Shown here piece by piece: positions 8,824 to 19,082 of a DNA stretch of 64,000 nt (position 1 is its first letter; each line of letters begins with the position of its first letter). Where the stretch lies: contig JAUVAV010000013.1 of assembly GCA_030591525.1 (NCBI GenBank), positions 1 through 64,000 of the forward strand, given 5' to 3'. This stretch comes from a candidate division FCPU426 bacterium. GTDB lineage: Bacteria; Oederibacteriota; JAAXVQ01; JAUVAV01. A program made the position numbers and the translations under genes. The notes beneath the pieces were generated by a model. The model searched no databases. It was not told the origin of the DNA and was given only the letters and a program-made list of their open reading frames with translations.

Positions 8824-9957
8824 ATGAGAAAAAATATTTTATGCTTAGGACTTTGTGTCGCTATATTAGCGTTAGCTAATACGGCATCAGCAAGAAGAGC
8901 AAGAGTTTTTGACGATACTAAAACCACATTTGGATGGAAAATCTATTCTGATAAACAAGCTGAGACTAAATTGGAAGTTGTGCCCGGATATAAAAAGGCG
9001 AGGGCTATACAGATGGGTTATAAATTTAATGACAGCGCGTGGATCGCGTTAGTGAAGGAAAAATCTGTAGCTTTGGAAAAGAATGAGGGAATAGAATGGG
9101 CGTATAACGGCTCCGGCGCTGTGGTTAATTTAAGGCTTAAGCTCCAGGATATGAAGGGAGTGGTTTTTGGCTATACGGTTCCAACCGGAACAGAGGTTAA
9201 GGACTGGAAGAAAATTGTGATTCCGCGTTCTAAATTTGTTTACCTTTGGGGCGGCGAGGGGGCAGGCTCCATGAATTGGAATAGTATAAAAAAAATGGAG
9301 ATAACTCTGGATGTTGATAAAATACAGGACGCAAAATATGTATTAACCAAGCATAAACCGGGGACGTTAGCTATTTCGAAAATACGGATAGTGAAAGTCT
9401 CTAGTTACGTATCATCTCCCATAAGTTTGGGTGAAAAGAAGAAGACTAGCGGAAAAAAGGTCAAGGGGGGTTATCTGATCGATTCCCTGACTTCAACCAA
9501 GGAGTGGTCAAGCGCCAGCGATCAGGATGGAAAATGTCAACTTTCTTCCTCTCGTGTTGTGGTTGGGAAAAAAACCATAAAATCCTTAAAGGCAGAGTAT
9601 GACTTTGGTAAAAAAGGCGCTTGGAATGCCATCATAAAGTCGACGAATTTTAATTTGAGTAAAATGAAGTTTATTAGATTTTGGTATAAAGGAAAAGGCG
9701 GGGAACATAAATTGGTTTTTAAGATTGTTGATAAGGAAGGAAAGATATTTGGATATACTATCGAGACTGCGACAAATATTAATAAATGGCAAAGTGTTAT
9801 TGCTGCTAAGGAAGATATGCAATACCTGTATGGGGGAGCCGGCCCGGGAGAGTTGGATTTAGCTAATATTAAAAAAATTGAATTCACAATTGAGAAAAAA
9901 GATCAAAAAAGCACTAAAGGCATAATTCATTTTCGTTGGTTAATGTATAAAACATAA
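8824..9957 (+). CDS. Secreted protein with two tandem CBM11/galactose-binding-like domains (start revised from 8752)
   Basis: Signal peptide MRKNILCLGLCVAILALANTASA; repeated 'SKFVYLWGGEGAGSMNWNSIKKMEITLD' and 'EDMQYLYGGAGPGELDLANIKKIEFTIE'. Confidence 0.75.
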   Translation: MRKNILCLGLCVAILALANTASARRARVFDDTKTTFGWKIYSDKQAETKLEVVPGYKKARAIQMGYKFNDSAWIALVKEKSVALEKNEGIEWAYNGSGAVVNLRLKLQDMKGVVFGYTVPTGTEVKDWKKIVIPRSKFVYLWGGEGAGSMNWNSIKKMEITLDVDKIQDAKYVLTKHKPGTLAISKIRIVKVSSYVSSPISLGEKKKTSGKKVKGGYLIDSLTSTKEWSSASDQDGKCQLSSSRVVVGKKTIKSLKAEYDFGKKGAWNAIIKSTNFNLSKMKFIRFWYKGKGGEHKLVFKIVDKEGKIFGYTIETATNINKWQSVIAAKEDMQYLYGGAGPGELDLANIKKIEFTIEKKDQKSTKGIIHFRWLMYKT

Positions 9958-10104
9958 ATTTTTTAGCACCTCGTTTTTGTGGAGTAGAATTAGCAAAGGG
10001 AAGCACATCGTCTGCTTTTGAAAAAAGTAAAGTTTGTATTAAAGAGTACAGGAATTTCATGTTTTCTAAAATAGAGATGAAAGGCCTGGGGGGAGAAAGA
10101 ATTT

Positions 10105-12072
10105 ATGAGAGGATTTAAAATATTTTGGCAGGTAGGATCTTTTGCTCTGTTTTGTTTGTTTTGTTGCTCGGCTATTTCGGCTAAAACTATTTTACCTACC
10201 CGGGATATTACTGATTCGCAAGCCGGATGGGAAATTTTTAACGACAGCAATAGTTTTGTTGAAATTAATACCGTTGCGGATGGGGTCAAGGATAAAGTGC
10301 TTAAATTATCCTATGATATGGGAACCGGATCATGGGTTTCATGCAAAAGCCAACAATTTAATCCTTATATTAATTTTCAGATTCTAGGTGATGCCTTGGA
10401 GTTTTACTACCGCGGCGATGGTTTGGAAAATAAGGTTGCGGTTGAATTGCAGGATATCAATAAGGTGGTTTATAAACCTAAACCTCTGGTGGGTGATATT
10501 TCGACGAAAAGCACGGAATGGAGATTAATATCCCTCCCGTTTTCCTGTTTTGAATTCGCCTATGATCTTTCCATACCAGATGGTGAACCTCAACCGGAAG
10601 ATGCTGATTTGGCATGGAGTAGTATTAAAAAAATCGGGTTTACAATTGAGCCGGTTGCCGGCGGAGCGGGAAGTCTGGCCATTGACGAATTGTGTATAAC
10701 AGCAGCGAACACAACAATTACGGCTAAAATACTGGTGGACAATTGTGAAAAGGATGATTGGAATAATTTGGATAGTGGTGTGGGAAAGTTGGGAGACGCT
10801 GATGTAAGCCGGGTGGAAAGTCCGGCGCCCTATGAAGGGAAATTTTGCCGGAAAATAGAGACGAATTCATGTACTCAATTATACAATGGGATGTGGGAAG
10901 AAATCTATTATGATAGTTTAAGTACAACGGCGCTGGATATTAGTCCCTATTCATATTTATCCTTCTATATTCAAGCTCCTGGCCCCGTACTTGAAGAAGA
11001 TATTTTATTGGAATTTAAGGATAATTTGCTTAATAAAAAAGAAATTTTAATAAAAAATTATACAGCAAGTGGAAACATTCCGGTAGGGGGTTGGGAACAG
11101 GTAATGGTTCCAATGGATGTTTTTTCCGATTCGCCCGTTGATTTAACCGATATGGGTGAATTGGTTTTTCTTATCCCGGAAGATACTATTATCTATATAG
11201 ATGATATCTCTTTTTCTGCTGTTGCCAGGACGAATTACGTCCTGGATACAATGGATACAGGCTATGAAAATTCTTCATGGAACAGTTGCTATCCGGAGGA
11301 AACGAATAAAACCACGGTTTGTCTTTCTACGGTCAGCGGGCAAAAGGGGAACGCTATTCAGTTGAATTACAAATTTCCCAATAATGCAGCCGGTGAGTGG
11401 GCGAACATGTATCGGAGTTTTGAATTAAATGTGCTCGAAGATAACGCAGATGCCTTCCAATTCGAGTACAAGGGATCCGGAGGCAGAAATGACCTGGAAT
11501 TTAAGATTATTGATGACAATGATACGATCCACCGTTTTGTTCTTAATGAAGTTACGGATACTAATGATGTCTGGCAAACCCTTACTGTGCTATTTGACGA
11601 CATGAGTTATTTTGCCGGCACGGATAAAATATTCAATTTTAAGCATGTTTCTCGGGTGGAGTTCGTTGTTTCCAAAGGCCTAGGAGGTATGGGTGATGTT
11701 TATTTAAATAATATCCAGTATTTAAAACGTCCTGATTTTTCTAAAAATTTTCCTTTGGACCGGCTGATTGAAAATTTCGAGATTGATTATAACCCCTTTT
11801 CGCCACAAAGCGGCACACCAAATTCTCAGGCAACCTTTAGTTTCGTCCTCAGCGAACCGGCTGAGGTATGGATGAAATTCTATGATCTTGCGGGCCATAC
11901 TATTTTAAAATTGGAAGCTGGCCGGCTGTCTTCCGGTGCCCAATCCATTGTCTGGGACGGGCTGGATCGCAATAACAAATTAGTTCGCAACGGACTTTAT
12001 TTATATCAATTCGTGGCCAAAGGACAAAATACTACTCAAAAAATAAAGAATATTATTGGGGTTATACGCTAA
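10105..12072 (+). CDS. Secreted multi-CBM-like protein with FlgD/Por-type C-terminal domain
   Basis: Signal peptide; jelly-roll repeats ('WSSIKKIGFTIEP', 'FKHVSRVEFVVSK'); C-terminus 'NPFSPQSGTPN...SIVWDGLDRNNKLVRNGLYLYQFVAKGQ...IIGVIR'. Confidence 0.75.
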   Translation: MRGFKIFWQVGSFALFCLFCCSAISAKTILPTRDITDSQAGWEIFNDSNSFVEINTVADGVKDKVLKLSYDMGTGSWVSCKSQQFNPYINFQILGDALEFYYRGDGLENKVAVELQDINKVVYKPKPLVGDISTKSTEWRLISLPFSCFEFAYDLSIPDGEPQPEDADLAWSSIKKIGFTIEPVAGGAGSLAIDELCITAANTTITAKILVDNCEKDDWNNLDSGVGKLGDADVSRVESPAPYEGKFCRKIETNSCTQLYNGMWEEIYYDSLSTTALDISPYSYLSFYIQAPGPVLEEDILLEFKDNLLNKKEILIKNYTASGNIPVGGWEQVMVPMDVFSDSPVDLTDMGELVFLIPEDTIIYIDDISFSAVARTNYVLDTMDTGYENSSWNSCYPEETNKTTVCLSTVSGQKGNAIQLNYKFPNNAAGEWANMYRSFELNVLEDNADAFQFEYKGSGGRNDLEFKIIDDNDTIHRFVLNEVTDTNDVWQTLTVLFDDMSYFAGTDKIFNFKHVSRVEFVVSKGLGGMGDVYLNNIQYLKRPDFSKNFPLDRLIENFEIDYNPFSPQSGTPNSQATFSFVLSEPAEVWMKFYDLAGHTILKLEAGRLSSGAQSIVWDGLDRNNKLVRNGLYLYQFVAKGQNTTQKIKNIIGVIR

Positions 12073-12084
12073 CTTAAGTTTACA

Positions 12085-12249
12085 CTTTAGAGAGGCGGTA
12101 TCATAATTAAAATTTTCATAATATTTTGTCATTCCGGCGAAAGCCGGAATCCAGAAAATTATTTTAATATAAGCAATATGCGTCCTGAATCCTGAATTAA
12201 GTCCGGGATAACAACCTTGAAAAGCTATTATGACACAATCTGAGAAAAG
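12085..12249. repeat. Nested inverted-repeat element, family B copy 1
   Basis: Left arm CTTTAGAGAGGCGGTATCATAAT, right arm AAAAGCTATTATGACACAATCTGAGAAAAG; inner palindrome GTCATTCCGGCGAAAGCCGGAATCC. Confidence 0.55.
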
Positions 12250-12296
12250 GGATTCTGGGGTTTTTAAATTAAATCATTATCTAGGGGGAAGGCCTT

Positions 12297-13166
12297 GTGA
12301 GACAAAGGTATAGTTGTTTTTTAAATTCGTTAATTATATTAACAATATTAATTCCAGGGATTTGTTTGGCAGGGGCTTTTGATCCCATAGCCGTCAATGC
12401 CAGGGCCTGGGGCATGGGCAGCGCCTACACTGCGGTGGCTGAGGATCCCACTGCCGTCTATTGGAATCCCGCCGGCCTGGCCGGTGTCCGGCGTCCGGCA
12501 GCAGCCATAACCCATCTTGATATCCAAACCCTAGGCCTGCTTTCTTATGACCAAATCGCTTATGCCCAGCCCTTTGTTTTCAACAATACTATTGGGGTTT
12601 CATGGTCCAGAATGGGAACCACTAACCAGGTTGCATTTTTAGATTATGCGGAACATACTATTATCCTTTCATACCAGCAGTCCGTATGGGATGCCCTCTC
12701 GCTAGGTTTGAATATGAAGGTCTTTCAAGTCCAATATGACAAGGCCGCCGGCGGATTTGGTATCGATATAGGCGCACGCTATACCTTTTTGCCGAAATTA
12801 GTTATTGCGCTGATGGCTGAAAATCTAAATTACCCGGAAATATACTGGATCACGGGCGCGTATGACCGGCTCCCAATTAATCTCCGGCTGGGTTTGGCCG
12901 GCTATATTGACAAACATACAATTTTAGCTCTGGATGGAGATCGCCTTCTGGATAATAATCCCCAGGTTCATTTTGGAGTTGAGCGCTGGTTTTTTAATCA
13001 TGTTCTGGCTTTGCGGGCGGGGACAATTTATTTATCCATGGAGAATCATTTTTCAATCTCAGGAGGGTTGGGTGTAAAAATATTATTTATGGAATTAAGC
13101 TATGCCTATGCCAGCCACCTTGATCTTGATGGAAATCACATCCTGAGTCTGAATTGGGAATTTTGA
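12297..13166 (+). CDS. PorV/UPF0164-like outer-membrane barrel
   Basis: 'VNARAWGMGSAYTAVAEDPTAVYWNPAGLAGV'; C-terminal Phe. Confidence 0.85.
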   Translation: MRQRYSCFLNSLIILTILIPGICLAGAFDPIAVNARAWGMGSAYTAVAEDPTAVYWNPAGLAGVRRPAAAITHLDIQTLGLLSYDQIAYAQPFVFNNTIGVSWSRMGTTNQVAFLDYAEHTIILSYQQSVWDALSLGLNMKVFQVQYDKAAGGFGIDIGARYTFLPKLVIALMAENLNYPEIYWITGAYDRLPINLRLGLAGYIDKHTILALDGDRLLDNNPQVHFGVERWFFNHVLALRAGTIYLSMENHFSISGGLGVKILFMELSYAYASHLDLDGNHILSLNWEF

Positions 13167-13206
13167 TTTAAGTGGAAAAAGCACAAAAATACAAAGAGGT
13201 GTATGA

Positions 13207-16200
13207 ATGAAAAAAAAATGGATGTGCGTTTTGTGTTTCAGTATAATGGTATTTTGTTTGGTGGGACCATCCATAGCTGGAAATATTCTTGTTGATAAAA
13301 CCAATACTTCAGAAGGATGGTTAGTCTATAAAGATAACGACGCAAAGGGTACGGTTATGGTAACTACTGGACCGAATAGCGCTATGTCGGCATTGGAATT
13401 GAAGTTCGACCTAACCAGAGGTAATTGGGTCGCCTGGGGTAAGAAGGTGCCGGGAGGATTGCCGAACATGCAAGGTTTAAGCTTTAATTATAAAGGGAAG
13501 GGGCACTCTAATTTGGAAATAAAAGTTGTCCATGCGGATGGTGCGACTTTTGGAGTTAAAATCCCCGGGGGGACCAACGTTACCGACTGGTACAACATTG
13601 TTATTCCCATTGAGAAATTCGATTATCTTTGGGGCGGTGCAACCAACGTTTTAAACCCTGGAAGCATAACCAAACTTGAGCTGGGAGTATCAGTAATCGG
13701 CGATGGTGGGCCGGGATATATTCTGGTATCCAATATTCAGTATTCGACGGATAAAGGAGTGAAATTGCTTTTACCGAAAGGTAAGGCAATAAAAGAAAAA
13801 AAACAGCTTAAAGATGACACTTGGCCCGGGCCGGGGCCGGTTGAAATAGGCTCTAAAGATGATTGGGAGGTATTTATTGACAGAGGTGCTTCCATGAAGC
13901 TGGTTATTAGCGAAGGTCCGGACGAAAAACAAAAAGCTATTAAAGCGGACTTTACCTGGGGGCCGCGTGAAATTCCGGGCAAGCGGAAACAAACCGGCAA
14001 CTGGGTGGCATTTCTTAAGAGTATAGGACGCGATTTATCTGAAATGAGAAATCTAATACTTGTTTATAGAACTACCGGCGCTGTGGCTAATTTGGAAATT
14101 AAAATCAAGGATCAGCATGGTGCCACTTGTGGCAAGATTTTACCGGGTGGAAGTTCGAAGACTACATGGACAAGACTGGCTATTTATCGTTCGGATTTTA
14201 AATATTTATGGGGAGGGGATGGAACTGGAAAATTCGATTGGGACCATGTCAAGGTTTTAGAAATAGCCCTCTCACGCACAGATGATCCGCGCGATAATGG
14301 GACGATTGCCATCGGCAATATTAACTTTGTAAGCGCGGTCTCTACCTCGCTGGCTTTAAAAGGACGCAGCCCAGCGGTTAAAACCGGCAAAATGCCTTCG
14401 GTGCCTAAAAGCAAGCTCGTTATTGATGATTTTGCCGACTTAAATCCAGCCAATAGATATTATATTGTTTCCGGAGATGATTCAAGTCTTAGCCTTGCTT
14501 CTTCACGCATAACTTTTTCTGCTGATTATTCAATGCGTATGCGTTACGTTTTTAATTCATCCCGCCCAACCGGATCATGGGTGGAAGCGCAGCGGTATTT
14601 TTCTCCGGACTTGGACTGGACAGGCGTAGAAAGCGTGAAAATATGGGTTAAAGGCGATGCCTCAAATAATATCTTTAGATTTGCTCTTACTGACGGCGAG
14701 GGAAATATTTGGGTGTGCGATAACCAGAAAGTTCTAGCCTCAACGGACTGGTATTTAGTTAATATGCCGATAGAAAATTTTGTGATGTACAAGGACCTTT
14801 ATCGGGGGGGAAAGTCTAAGGAAAATAGTAAAAAACATCTGCACGCAATCAAAAAGATGGGCATTGGGATTGTAAGCCAGCCGAATAGAAGCAGTTCAAA
14901 CCAGGGTGAGATTTTTGTTGAAAAACTATATTTAACCGGAAAAGGAGTTAATCCGGACCGGGCCGTACCGCTTTTTGACAAGCCGCCGGTTGGCATTGCC
15001 GTGCCGCTCAAAAATTGGAATATCGGTGGAACTTCCGAAACTCTTTTGGAGAAATATCCGACGATTGGGAGCAATTTAACCCAGGAATTAAAATTCAAGC
15101 TGAATGGGAATTTTGAAAAATTCAGCCTATTGGGTGAGATTTGTATGAAATCGACATTTGGCAACGACGATGACGGTTTTCGTACCAAGGCTGCGGATAT
15201 GAGCGGAACGAATGCCAGCGTGACTATATTGAATCCCGTGGACGGTATAAGTAATATTATAATAGGAAATCTCTGGTTTGATTCATCTCAGCATATTTTT
15301 TCGTATGATAACCTCTATGGAGTATGGGGATTCACCGGAGCAATAGTGGAAGGATGGATCGACAGGCTTCACCACCGTACTTATTTTTTAAAGCACGCGC
15401 CGGATTCATATACATTGGCCGGTCATTATGCCATGGATGTGCATAATTTTAACATCAACCTTATCGGTACTTATTATAACCAGGCACCGTTTATTCAGTC
15501 CGCCACCAGGCTGGAGGATGATGATAAAGCTTTATTTCTGGATTTATCCCAGAAAATCATAATTTCTGATGTTTTTGATGCAGTGATTAGATTGCAGGCC
15601 GGATATGATTGGTATCAGAAGTACTGGAACGCGAGTACGCAAACAGAAATCGACGAACGTTCCGGAGGGAGCTATCTGGAAGGGGAACTGAATTTCTCAG
15701 AACTATCCAATATATTTTGGCCGGGAGTATCGTTAACCGGTAAATACCGCTATGTCGAGCCGGATTATAAACCCGCTTTTCGCCGGGATCCTGGTTATTG
15801 GGATATTGAATATGCCGACCAGAAAGGATATAATCTTCGTTTTTACCAAAAAGTTGCCGGCGCCTTTTTCTCGGCTGAGTACGATAAAATCGATCGGATA
15901 TCGAATTTTGATCAATGCCGCGAGCGGACCTTGCTGTCTATCGGGTATAATGACTGGTCAGCACTGGATATTACCCTTACCCAGGAATTTGTGACCAAGA
16001 TATACCATTATATTGATGCCCGTTACATTTATAATGGCCAGCCGGCTATCTTGAATGAAGATAAGCGTGAAAATATCACTACCTTATACCTGTCGTATCA
16101 TCTGGGAAGAGCTTTTGCTATTTCCGAATGGCTGCAATTTAAAGACATACTGCAATTTGAAAATAATGAAGAATATACGGAGATGATAGCTGTCACCCGG

Positions 16201-16350
16201 GTTTCATATTCGCCTGCCCCGAATATTTCTTTCTCGTTGGAAAATAAATTCAGCCGTTATGGACGTAAAAATGATATTCCAACGATTGATCCTAATGATC
16301 CTTATTCGATATATGAATATACGAGAGCAAGGATTGACCTTACTTTCTAG
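13207..16350 (+). CDS. Three tandem CBM11-like domains fused to C-terminal outer-membrane beta-barrel
   Basis: Signal peptide; 'EKFDYLWGGATNVLNPGSITKLELGVS', 'SDFKYLWGGDGTGKFDWDHVKVLEIALS'; C-terminal ~400 aa aromatic-alternating barrel-like sequence ending '...RARIDLTF'. Confidence 0.75.
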   Translation: MKKKWMCVLCFSIMVFCLVGPSIAGNILVDKTNTSEGWLVYKDNDAKGTVMVTTGPNSAMSALELKFDLTRGNWVAWGKKVPGGLPNMQGLSFNYKGKGHSNLEIKVVHADGATFGVKIPGGTNVTDWYNIVIPIEKFDYLWGGATNVLNPGSITKLELGVSVIGDGGPGYILVSNIQYSTDKGVKLLLPKGKAIKEKKQLKDDTWPGPGPVEIGSKDDWEVFIDRGASMKLVISEGPDEKQKAIKADFTWGPREIPGKRKQTGNWVAFLKSIGRDLSEMRNLILVYRTTGAVANLEIKIKDQHGATCGKILPGGSSKTTWTRLAIYRSDFKYLWGGDGTGKFDWDHVKVLEIALSRTDDPRDNGTIAIGNINFVSAVSTSLALKGRSPAVKTGKMPSVPKSKLVIDDFADLNPANRYYIVSGDDSSLSLASSRITFSADYSMRMRYVFNSSRPTGSWVEAQRYFSPDLDWTGVESVKIWVKGDASNNIFRFALTDGEGNIWVCDNQKVLASTDWYLVNMPIENFVMYKDLYRGGKSKENSKKHLHAIKKMGIGIVSQPNRSSSNQGEIFVEKLYLTGKGVNPDRAVPLFDKPPVGIAVPLKNWNIGGTSETLLEKYPTIGSNLTQELKFKLNGNFEKFSLLGEICMKSTFGNDDDGFRTKAADMSGTNASVTILNPVDGISNIIIGNLWFDSSQHIFSYDNLYGVWGFTGAIVEGWIDRLHHRTYFLKHAPDSYTLAGHYAMDVHNFNINLIGTYYNQAPFIQSATRLEDDDKALFLDLSQKIIISDVFDAVIRLQAGYDWYQKYWNASTQTEIDERSGGSYLEGELNFSELSNIFWPGVSLTGKYRYVEPDYKPAFRRDPGYWDIEYADQKGYNLRFYQKVAGAFFSAEYDKIDRISNFDQCRERTLLSIGYNDWSALDITLTQEFVTKIYHYIDARYIYNGQPAILNEDKRENITTLYLSYHLGRAFAISEWLQFKDILQFENNEEYTEMIAVTRVSYSPAPNISFSLENKFSRYGRKNDIPTIDPNDPYSIYEYTRARIDLTF

Positions 16351-16366
16351 AAAAAGGCTGAATATT

Positions 16367-17971
16367 ATGCGTCTTTTCTTTTTATCAAAATATTTTCGGG
16401 TTATTAGCTTGGCTCTAATCGTAAGCCTGTCAATACTGACGAAACTGGCTTGGGCGGCTCCTACCATGCAGGCGTTGAATCAATGCGATACGCATGAGTG
16501 GTATGCAGAGCCGGAACTTTATGGGAGTGAAGTTACTACGACTATTAGTTATGGTTCTTATCACGAAAGAAAGTCAACGCAGGCCGGATTTAATGTTACT
16601 GGCGGTAATAATTGGGCTTGTATTCGGACAGATCATTATTTTGCTCCGGAAATTTGGAATAATGTAACCCAGATTGAAATGGAAATTTATATTGAGAGCG
16701 AAGATATTAATGCTAAGCACATCGAAATGCAACTGCTTGACATTGATGGAAACGAGATGAAAAAACCGATAGCTACGGGAATTATCAAAAACAGTTGGCA
16801 AAACGTTCCTTGGCCGGTAGATTTAACCTCTGCTGCTCAAGTGGCGAAAATCATACTTATTCCCGGCAACCTGCAAAATGGGGATATAATCTATTTCAGG
16901 AATATGTGTTTGATCCACAGCAGTGGGCCTGATACAACTTGGGATACTTTTGAGGCGCCGAGTTATAAATGGCTGGGAAGTGAAGATTTCGCTCCATGGC
17001 ACCCAGTAACAAGTGGTTATCCAAGAAATGAACCGATTTCTCACAAGCAGACCTATAATAGTTCCGCCGGTGCACTCTATATCCCCTGGGATGCCAGCCT
17101 TGATGCCGCGGTTTCGGCTAAGATGGAAACAGTCGATCTGCATGGTTTCGCTTTTACAGGATTTGACAGGATAAGGGCGCAGGTGCGGAGTGATCGAACT
17201 GATGCACCGATTTTTATTGGCTTCTGGGACGGCACTTGGGCTCAAACTTCGTCGCAAAATGTAAGCGCGGTGGATACCTGGCAACTTTTGGAGTGGGAGC
17301 TTCCCGGGGGAATAACTTGGGGCAATTTACAATCATTTATGTTTATGGTCGATACTACGGCGGGCGGTACGGGAGATGTGTATATAGATGCCATAGATTT
17401 TTTCCTATATCATACTCCGACTGTTACACTTTCTCCCAGTATAACTCCTACTCCTTCCCATAGTGCGACATTCACCCATACTCCTACTAATACACCCTCC
17501 CCCACAATATCTCCCACTCCGACAATAAGCCAAACGTATACTTCATCGCCTACTATCAGCCCGACTGGTACCATAACTTTAACTAGTACAATAAGTCCTA
17601 CCAACACTATTACACCAACGATTACCATAACCAATACTCTTTATCCCACCACAACCCTAACGCCGACAATTGCCGCGGACTGGGGCGTAGACCAGGTCCG
17701 GATAGGGCGGAATAGCTTTAATCCAGCCCGGGGAGAGAGTCTGGACATGCAGGTGGATGTTAAAAAGCAGGGAAAACTGAGGGTTACCATTTACAGCCGA
17801 ACGGGCAAGAAAATTGACGACCTGGTAAATCAGGAGACCGGCCCGGGTGTTGTATCCCTGGTATGGAATGGAAAGACTTCCAGCGGGGAGGAAGTGTCCA
17901 GCGGAGTATATATTGTTTTTATTGATGCTCCGGATCAACAAGTTAAGCGTGTGATTGCAGTAATCAAATAA
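16367..17971 (+). CDS. Secreted CBM-like protein with Thr/Pro/Ser-rich linker and FlgD/Por-type C-terminal domain (start revised from 16259)
   Basis: Signal peptide MRLFFLSKYFRVISLALIVSLSILTKLAWA; linker 'SITPTPSHSATFTHTPTNTPSPTISPTPT...'; C-terminus 'SFNPARGESLDMQVDVKKQGKLRVTIYSRTGKKI...LVWNGKTSSGEEVSSGVYIVF...RVIAVIK'. Confidence 0.8.
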   Translation: MRLFFLSKYFRVISLALIVSLSILTKLAWAAPTMQALNQCDTHEWYAEPELYGSEVTTTISYGSYHERKSTQAGFNVTGGNNWACIRTDHYFAPEIWNNVTQIEMEIYIESEDINAKHIEMQLLDIDGNEMKKPIATGIIKNSWQNVPWPVDLTSAAQVAKIILIPGNLQNGDIIYFRNMCLIHSSGPDTTWDTFEAPSYKWLGSEDFAPWHPVTSGYPRNEPISHKQTYNSSAGALYIPWDASLDAAVSAKMETVDLHGFAFTGFDRIRAQVRSDRTDAPIFIGFWDGTWAQTSSQNVSAVDTWQLLEWELPGGITWGNLQSFMFMVDTTAGGTGDVYIDAIDFFLYHTPTVTLSPSITPTPSHSATFTHTPTNTPSPTISPTPTISQTYTSSPTISPTGTITLTSTISPTNTITPTITITNTLYPTTTLTPTIAADWGVDQVRIGRNSFNPARGESLDMQVDVKKQGKLRVTIYSRTGKKIDDLVNQETGPGVVSLVWNGKTSSGEEVSSGVYIVFIDAPDQQVKRVIAVIK

Positions 17972-17988
17972 ATAGAGACTGAATACCT

Positions 17989-18924
17989 ATGAAAAAGATA
18001 AATTTATTTATATCCGGAATTATCTTAAGCAGTGTTGCTTGGCCCTGGGCGGCAATAGCAGGAGATGTTTTTCCAACTCCTTTTTTACCCCGTGCGGTTG
18101 CTATGGGCGGAGCTTATGCCGCAATGGCCGGAGATGTATATAGTATGGCTTATAACCCGGCCGGCTTAGGGCAGGTGCGTAATGCCCAGGTCTGCCTGCT
18201 GCATAATATTGGAATAATTGATTCGCGTGAATACGTTGCCGCGGCCGGTCCGATAAAAGTCGGCGGGACCCTGGGGGCGGGACTGCTTTACCGCGGCCTG
18301 CCTCCAATTGAGAATGAAGGGGCCGTGGATCCGGCGGTAAAGTCCAGCGATATGGCAGTGAATGTCAGCTACGCCTTGGCCTTTTCGACTGGTCAGGCGG
18401 TGGAAGAGAAAAATCTGTCCGCCGGGGTGAATATAAAGTGGCTTCGCTCTGTTCTAGGAGAATACACAGCCACATGCATGGCCGCAGACTTGGGCGTATG
18501 GTGGCAGCCCGTCGGTCTGAAGGCTATTCAGCTTGGTCTTGTCCTGCAAAACCTGGGAACAACTTTAAAATATATTGAGGTTGAAGAGTCATTGCCCCTG
18601 AACCTGAAATTAGGAACCGTCTGCCATATTCTTCAAGATGTCAACCATGAAGTAACCCTGGCGGCCGATATTAATCTTCCCCTGGCAGCGGATTGGTTCT
18701 ATGCCGGCCTGGGGGCGGAATATTGTTTTAATCGTTTAATTGTCCTGCGCGCGGGATACCAGTATCAGGATGAATCTCTTGCCAGTGTAATAATGGGAGG
18801 TGTTGGCCTGCGTTATCTACTGGGAAGTTTTGAGGTTCAGTTGGATTACGCTTTTAAACCCGTGGTCTTTTCGGAAGAGACGCTGGAAGCTGAACATTTC
18901 TTGTCGCTTACGATAGGATTTTAA
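17989..18924 (+). CDS. PorV/UPF0164-like outer-membrane barrel
   Basis: 'LPRAVAMGGAYAAMAGDVYSMAYNPAGLGQVRNAQ'; ends '...LSLTIGF'. Confidence 0.85.
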   Translation: MKKINLFISGIILSSVAWPWAAIAGDVFPTPFLPRAVAMGGAYAAMAGDVYSMAYNPAGLGQVRNAQVCLLHNIGIIDSREYVAAAGPIKVGGTLGAGLLYRGLPPIENEGAVDPAVKSSDMAVNVSYALAFSTGQAVEEKNLSAGVNIKWLRSVLGEYTATCMAADLGVWWQPVGLKAIQLGLVLQNLGTTLKYIEVEESLPLNLKLGTVCHILQDVNHEVTLAADINLPLAADWFYAGLGAEYCFNRLIVLRAGYQYQDESLASVIMGGVGLRYLLGSFEVQLDYAFKPVVFSEETLEAEHFLSLTIGF

Positions 18925-18950
18925 GAACTTTTAATTTACGGGGTTGCTTT

Positions 18951-19052
18951 ATTGAGTTCCCCCTTTGGAAAAGGGGGCAGGGGGATTTTACAAATAATAA
19001 ATCAGATTAGATACACCGCAGCTTGCTGCGGGGAGAATTCATTTGTGGATTA
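18951..19052. repeat. Intergenic palindromes: CCCCCTTTGGAAAAGGGGGCAGGGGG and CCGCAGCTTGCTGCGGGGAG
   Basis: Two self-complementary intergenic repeats between CDSs. Confidence 0.5.
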
Positions 19053-19082
19053 GAAGGCTTCTAATGCTAAGGAAGTGAAAAA

